Origin: Scatavimonas merdipullorum
GTDB lineage: Bacteria; Bacillota; Clostridia; Oscillospirales; Acutalibacteraceae
Direction of reading: 5' to 3'
Length of the DNA: 41,686 nt
Assembly: GCA_018712865.1 (NCBI GenBank)
Contig: DVGH01000039.1
Span: forward strand, 1-41,686
The notes below the pieces were generated by a model. That model did not search any database. It was not told the DNA's origin and was given only the letters and a program-made list of their open reading frames with translations. Numbering within the stretch: position 1 is the first letter of the stretch; every line of letters begins with the position of its first letter. The position numbers and the translations under genes are program-made. Shown here one piece after another: positions 38,407 to 41,686 of the stretch.

Positions 38407-38640
38407 ATGCAGGAATTATTAATGACAATTGCCAAAGGTCTTGTGGAAAATCCCGACCAGGTTTCTGTAGAGGCTGACGAACCCAACGAAGAGGGTATCA
38501 TCGTATACCACATTCATGTTGCAGAGGACGACATGGGCAGAATTATCGGCAAGCAGGGGCGCATCGCAAAGGCTATCCGCACGGTTGCCCGTTCCGCTGC
38601 CGTCAGGAACAATACAAAAGTCATGGTAGAAATCGACTGA
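38407..38640 (+). CDS. khpA: KH-domain RNA-binding protein KhpA
   Basis: 77 aa. The KH loop GRIIGKQGRIAKAIR at about residues 48-62 is intact. It binds RNA, usually as a dimer with KhpB, and affects cell division and sRNA stability. I prefer the ATG at 38407 (MQELLMTIAKGLVENPDQVS), with GAAGG 9 nt upstream; a longer frame adds nine residues overlapping rpsP. A terminator follows immediately, so rimM, trmD and rplS, which follow khpA in B. subtilis, are not in this transcript. Confidence 0.95.
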   Translation: MQELLMTIAKGLVENPDQVSVEADEPNEEGIIVYHIHVAEDDMGRIIGKQGRIAKAIRTVARSAAVRNNTKVMVEID

Positions 38641-38651
38641 TTGCTAAACCG

Positions 38652-38686
38652 GAAAAGCGGCGGGGATTCCTGCCGCTTTTCTTTTT
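38652..38686 (+). terminator. Terminator of the ffh-rpsP-khpA operon
   Basis: GAAAAGCGGC (38652-38661) with GCCGCTTTTC (38672-38681), inner GG/CC pairs, then five Ts. Confidence 0.85.
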
Positions 38687-38729
38687 GCAGCACAACAAAA
38701 ACCATACGGCTATAAATGCCAAACAAGCT

Positions 38730-38760
38730 AAAAGGGCGTATGCTTTGCATACGCCCTTTT
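38730..38760. terminator. Bidirectional terminator
   Basis: Perfect 14-bp stem AAAAGGGCGTATGC/GCATACGCCCTTTT with a 3-nt loop. On the minus strand its base overlaps the stop codon of the DUF1905 gene. Confidence 0.85.
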
Positions 38761-39028
38761 ATATACGCTCCTGTATGGTCACCTCTACCGTATCCCCCGG
38801 CTGTTTTCCAATCTGACGCCGTATATCCTTTCGCAGTCCGATAATGTGCCCCGGCGTTTTCATCCTGACAAGGCTCCCATCATATGGCACACCGTCAAAT
38901 GTGGCGTGTACCTTGACCCTCCCCTTTCCAAATTCCTCTTTTACATCAAAGGGAAAACACACATAAGCGCCGTCTATATCGGGGACTTTTTCAATTACCG
39001 CCCGGAACGTATAAATCTTCCGCTCCAC
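38759..39028 (-). CDS. DUF1905 domain protein
   Basis: 89 aa from GTG 39028 behind AAGGAGCAG. It matches the short beta-barrel DUF1905 pattern: FPFDVKEEFGKGRVKVHATF, GVPYDGSL, HIIGLRKDIRRQIGKQPGDT, VEVTIQER. Function unknown. It lies 46 bp after the aminopeptidase gene and is probably transcribed with it. Confidence 0.85.
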   Translation of the reverse strand: MERKIYTFRAVIEKVPDIDGAYVCFPFDVKEEFGKGRVKVHATFDGVPYDGSLVRMKTPGHIIGLRKDIRRQIGKQPGDTVEVTIQERI

Positions 39029-39074
39029 AGACCTGCTCCTTTTCCTTTATTTCTGTACAAGGCCCATGGAAAGG

Positions 39075-40478
39075 CTATTCGTTAAAAAATACGGAAAACG
39101 CCTTGTAGGCCATATATACATCCGTTTTTGAAACCACTTCAAACGGCGCATGCATCGAAAGCACGGGAACTCCCAGGTCTACTACATCTACGTTCAAATT
39201 GGCAACGTACTTTGCAATGGTTCCGCCGCCGCCCAGGTCTACCTTGCCAAGCTCACCCGTTTGCCACAGGATCTTCTCCTTGTCAAGCATCTGCCGGATC
39301 TGCGCCATAAATTCTGCAGAGGCATCTGATGTTCCATATTTTCCGCCGTGCCCCGTATATTTTGTAATCACCACACCGTTATTGATATAGCTTGCATTAT
39401 TGGCTTCAAATACGCTTGCATACGTGGGGTCAAACGCCGCGTTGACGTCCGCGGATAAGCACCGGCTTTTGGAAAGTACCCGATAGCCCTCCTGCCCTTC
39501 ACTTTTTGCAAGGTCAAAAATAAAATATTTCATAAAGTCGCTTTGCATTCCTGTATTGCCGTCGCTTCCCGTTTCTTCCTTGTCCACAAGCACCGTAACA
39601 ACTGTGTTTTTCGGAGTTTTACAATGCAGCGCCGCCATCAGCGCAGGATATGCGCACACACGGTCGTCATGGCCGTAACCGCCGATCATACTCCTGTCAA
39701 AGCCAATATCCCTTGCAGAAAACGCCGGCACAAGCTCCAGTTCAGCAGACAGAAAATCCGCCTCTGTAATTCCATAGCTTTCATTGAGCAGTCGCATCAC
39801 ATTCAGCTTAACAAGCTCAGACTCCTTGTCGCCTTTGAACGGACGGCTTCCAATGAGCACGTTTAAATCTTCGCCTGTAAAGCTTTTTGCCATTGTTTTG
39901 GTCATCTGCTCCTGTGCCAAATGCGGAAGCAGATCCGTCACGCAAAAGCATGGATCCTCCGCTTTTTCACCCAAGCAAACGCTGATCGTTTCCCCGTTTT
40001 TTAAAGCGACCGTGCCGTGTAAAGCAAGCGGGATCGCCGTCCACTGGTACTTTTTAATTCCGCCGTAATAATGCGTTTTAAACAAAGCCAGGTCGTTTGC
40101 CTCATACAGCGGGTTGGGCTTTAAATCCAATCTGGGGGAATCTATATGCGCAATGGCAAGGCGCACACCGTTTTTACACCCATCTGTGCCGATGACCGCA
40201 AGCAAAATATTCTTATTCCTGTTCACCGTATAGATTCTGTCGCCGGCGCTGTACTTTTTGTCGGGGTCAAACCGTGTAAAGCCCGCCTGCTCTGCAAGGC
40301 CTACTGCCGTCTGCACCGCTTCGCGTTCTGTTTTCGCCTGATCTAAAAAAGTCTTATAAGGCTCACAAAAGGTGTCTGCCGCTTTTATCTGTGAAGGTTC
40401 CAGCGTAGACACGCCGTTTTTTTTGTCTAAAAACAGCGCTTCCTTCAAAAGTGCCGCTTTTGTTTTTTCTTCTGCCAT
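39075..40478 (-). CDS. M18 family aminopeptidase
   Basis: 467 aa. Cytoplasmic zinc aminopeptidase of the DNPEP/ApeA group. Two-metal ligands and catalytic residues: H111-x-D113 (IAHIDSPRL), the GHDDRV aspartate, DKEETGS with the general-base and ligand glutamates, and SMHAPFE near the C-terminus. GGIKKYQW and DLGGGGTIAK are also typical. The ATG at 40478 follows GAAAGGATGGATAGGAT. It lies 47 bp after the lytic transglycosylase gene. It releases N-terminal residues, often acidic or hydrophobic, from peptides. Confidence 0.93.
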   Translation of the reverse strand: MAEEKTKAALLKEALFLDKKNGVSTLEPSQIKAADTFCEPYKTFLDQAKTEREAVQTAVGLAEQAGFTRFDPDKKYSAGDRIYTVNRNKNILLAVIGTDGCKNGVRLAIAHIDSPRLDLKPNPLYEANDLALFKTHYYGGIKKYQWTAIPLALHGTVALKNGETISVCLGEKAEDPCFCVTDLLPHLAQEQMTKTMAKSFTGEDLNVLIGSRPFKGDKESELVKLNVMRLLNESYGITEADFLSAELELVPAFSARDIGFDRSMIGGYGHDDRVCAYPALMAALHCKTPKNTVVTVLVDKEETGSDGNTGMQSDFMKYFIFDLAKSEGQEGYRVLSKSRCLSADVNAAFDPTYASVFEANNASYINNGVVITKYTGHGGKYGTSDASAEFMAQIRQMLDKEKILWQTGELGKVDLGGGGTIAKYVANLNVDVVDLGVPVLSMHAPFEVVSKTDVYMAYKAFSVFFNE

Positions 40479-40525
40479 ATCCTATCCATCCTTTCATGCT
40501 TTATTCTTACCGGTTTACAATGCCG

Positions 40526-41116
40526 TTATAATCGATAAAGCTGTATATATTTTTCTTTGGCGTTTTCCACTTTTACCACATACTCTGCCGTTTCCGGGTA
40601 AGGAATATTCGTCAGGCTTTTCCCATCGTCTGAATACGCGCTGTCGGCAAGCCATTGGTCCACCGCCCCAAAGCCGGCGTTATATGCGGCTACTGCAGTT
40701 TCCTCCGGCTCATACCGCTCCAAAAGGAATTTTAAAAACATTGTGCCATATTCTATATTGACCTGCGGGTCGTACAGCATTTCCGTCTCCATGGTAACTT
40801 CCCCGTTATAATAGGTCTGCAGCCATTCAAATGTTTCGGGGATGATCTGCATAAGCCCAAGCGCACCTGCGCTGGAGCCTGCGTTCGGGTCAAACCCGCT
40901 TTCAGTCCGAATCACCGCATAAATCAGTGCCTGGTCCACACCGTATTCCCAAGCGGCCGCTTCGACCTCATCCTGATACTTGATAGGATACGCCGCTTTT
41001 TCAAAATCATCACTGGCGCTTAAAAATGCATAAAAAGCAACCATTATTGCAATGACTGCAAATAAGATCGTCGCCGCCAGCACGATCATCCCTGTCTTTT
41101 TCTTTTTCCTAACCAT
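40526..41116 (-). CDS. Membrane-anchored lytic transglycosylase (SLT family)
   Basis: 196 aa. A basic start (MVRKKKKTG) and one membrane helix (IVLAATILFAVIAIMVAFYA, about 11-32) anchor an external SLT domain. Catalytic E72 is in AVIRTESGFDP, followed by SSAGALGLMQIIPETF and AVAAYNAGFGAVDQW. It cleaves peptidoglycan glycan strands with 1,6-anhydro formation. The ATG at 41116, with GGGCGG upstream, overlaps the coaE stop by 8 bp, so the two are coupled; a GTG at 41122 is less likely. Confidence 0.93.
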   Translation of the reverse strand: MVRKKKKTGMIVLAATILFAVIAIMVAFYAFLSASDDFEKAAYPIKYQDEVEAAAWEYGVDQALIYAVIRTESGFDPNAGSSAGALGLMQIIPETFEWLQTYYNGEVTMETEMLYDPQVNIEYGTMFLKFLLERYEPEETAVAAYNAGFGAVDQWLADSAYSDDGKSLTNIPYPETAEYVVKVENAKEKYIQLYRL

Positions 41117-41686
41117 ATACACCGCCCAGTTTTTTCCGCAGAGGGGCCACTACCTGCACAGCCGCCTGCTCTAAATGCGTATATTCTTCCGTGCCGTCAA
41201 TTACAATATCCGATTGCCGGCGGTAATAGCTTTCAGGCTGCTGCGCAGAAAGGCGCTGTAATGCCTGTTGTCTGGTAAGGCTGTCTCTGTTCATGATTCT
41301 CTGAATCCGAACTTCTTGGGGTGCTATTACGGAAACGACCAGATCGCACAGTGCATCTGCATTGCTTTCAAATAAAACCGGCGCATCAAATACAATCAGC
41401 CGCCTGTTTTCCCGCCTGTACCGGTTGATCTGCGCAAGCGTTTCTAAAAACACCCATGGGTGCACAATCCCATTTAGCAGCGCTGTGCTTTCTCTGTCTG
41501 CAAAAGCCCTGCTTGCAAGTAAGGCCCGGTCTATGCCGCCTTCAGGCGTTTTTATATCTTCCCCAAACGCACCGGCAAGCAGCTGCACACAGGCAGCTTT
41601 GGGCGCTGTGGCCTGTCTTGCAAGCGCGTCTGCATCAATTACAGCACAGCCATGCTTTTGCAAAAATCCTGAAAACGTGCTTTTTC
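41109..41686 (-). CDS. coaE: Dephospho-CoA kinase (5' end off the right edge)
   Basis: Last step of coenzyme A synthesis: phosphorylates the 3'-hydroxyl of dephospho-CoA with ATP. About 191 codons are visible. The end of the P-loop (GKST) is at the window edge, then HGCAVIDADALARQ, ESTALLNGIVHPWVF, IVFDAPVLFESNADALCDLV and SVIAPQEVRIQRIMNRDSLT, all typical of CoaE. The start codon and the first few residues lie outside. Its stop overlaps the lytic transglycosylase start. Confidence 0.95.
   Translation of the reverse strand, partial: KSTFSGFLQKHGCAVIDADALARQATAPKAACVQLLAGAFGEDIKTPEGGIDRALLASRAFADRESTALLNGIVHPWVFLETLAQINRYRRENRRLIVFDAPVLFESNADALCDLVVSVIAPQEVRIQRIMNRDSLTRQQALQRLSAQQPESYYRRQSDIVIDGTEEYTHLEQAAVQVVAPLRKKLGGVYG

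Overview
This 41.7-kb window comes from a Clostridia-type Firmicute, probably near the Oscillospiraceae/Ruminococcaceae. The evidence is the S10 ribosomal-protein operon order, a ylxM-ffh-rpsP-khpA block, AGGAGG ribosome-binding sites with many GTG/TTG starts, sigma-A promoters with 17-bp spacers, a dockerin-bearing secreted protein, and an SPQTG-anchored surface protein. I do not assign a genus. No rRNA, CRISPR array, transposase or integrase was seen. Genes running off the window are rplX (left edge) and coaE (right edge).

Layout. 1-6215 (minus): rpsJ-rplC-rplD-rplW-rplB-rpsS-rplV-rpsC-rplP-rpmC-rpsQ-rplN-rplX, driven by one clear promoter and a leader of about 290 nt. 6216-9615: a gene-poor zone with two paralogous small ribbon-helix-helix proteins, a 10-bp tandem array (about 42 units), a 12-bp tandem array, an inverted-repeat operator candidate, an XRE regulator, and about 1.5 kb of hairpin-rich DNA without a convincing gene. 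9616-12842: small unknowns, a cobalamin adenosyltransferase, and a minus-strand run of a left-handed beta-helix protein, a short unknown, a PAP2 phosphatase and a 230-aa unknown.

13.1-16.5 kb: a ferrous-iron operon (feoA, feoA, feoB, FeoB-associated Cys-rich protein). 16.7-21 kb: an ABC-F ATPase, an ECF S component, and a secreted dockerin protein with a Cys-His-Asp papain/transglutaminase-like signature. 21.1-25.6 kb: a CAT-anticodon tRNA, then a TetR regulator followed by a heterodimeric ABC transporter. The 16-bp palindrome found upstream of feoA and feoB recurs directly before the ABC pair, linking the two loci in one probable metal (iron) regulon.

26.0-32.9 kb: a surface-protein island with a frameshifted LuxR-type regulator, a leader carrying two intrinsic terminators, a Cys-rich small protein, a 1393-aa cell-wall-anchored beta-helix adhesin with a DPT/NPT stalk, and a decayed winged-helix gene. 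33-41.7 kb: housekeeping genes: amidohydrolase, DUF1015 protein, thiT under a TPP riboswitch, the SRP genes ylxM and ffh, rpsP, khpA, a DUF1905 protein, an M18 aminopeptidase, a lytic transglycosylase and coaE.

The least explained parts are the paired RHH genes with their tandem arrays (6.3-7.8 kb), the structured non-coding block (8.1-9.5 kb), the dockerin-tagged cysteine hydrolase, and the terminator-bearing leader of the adhesin operon.
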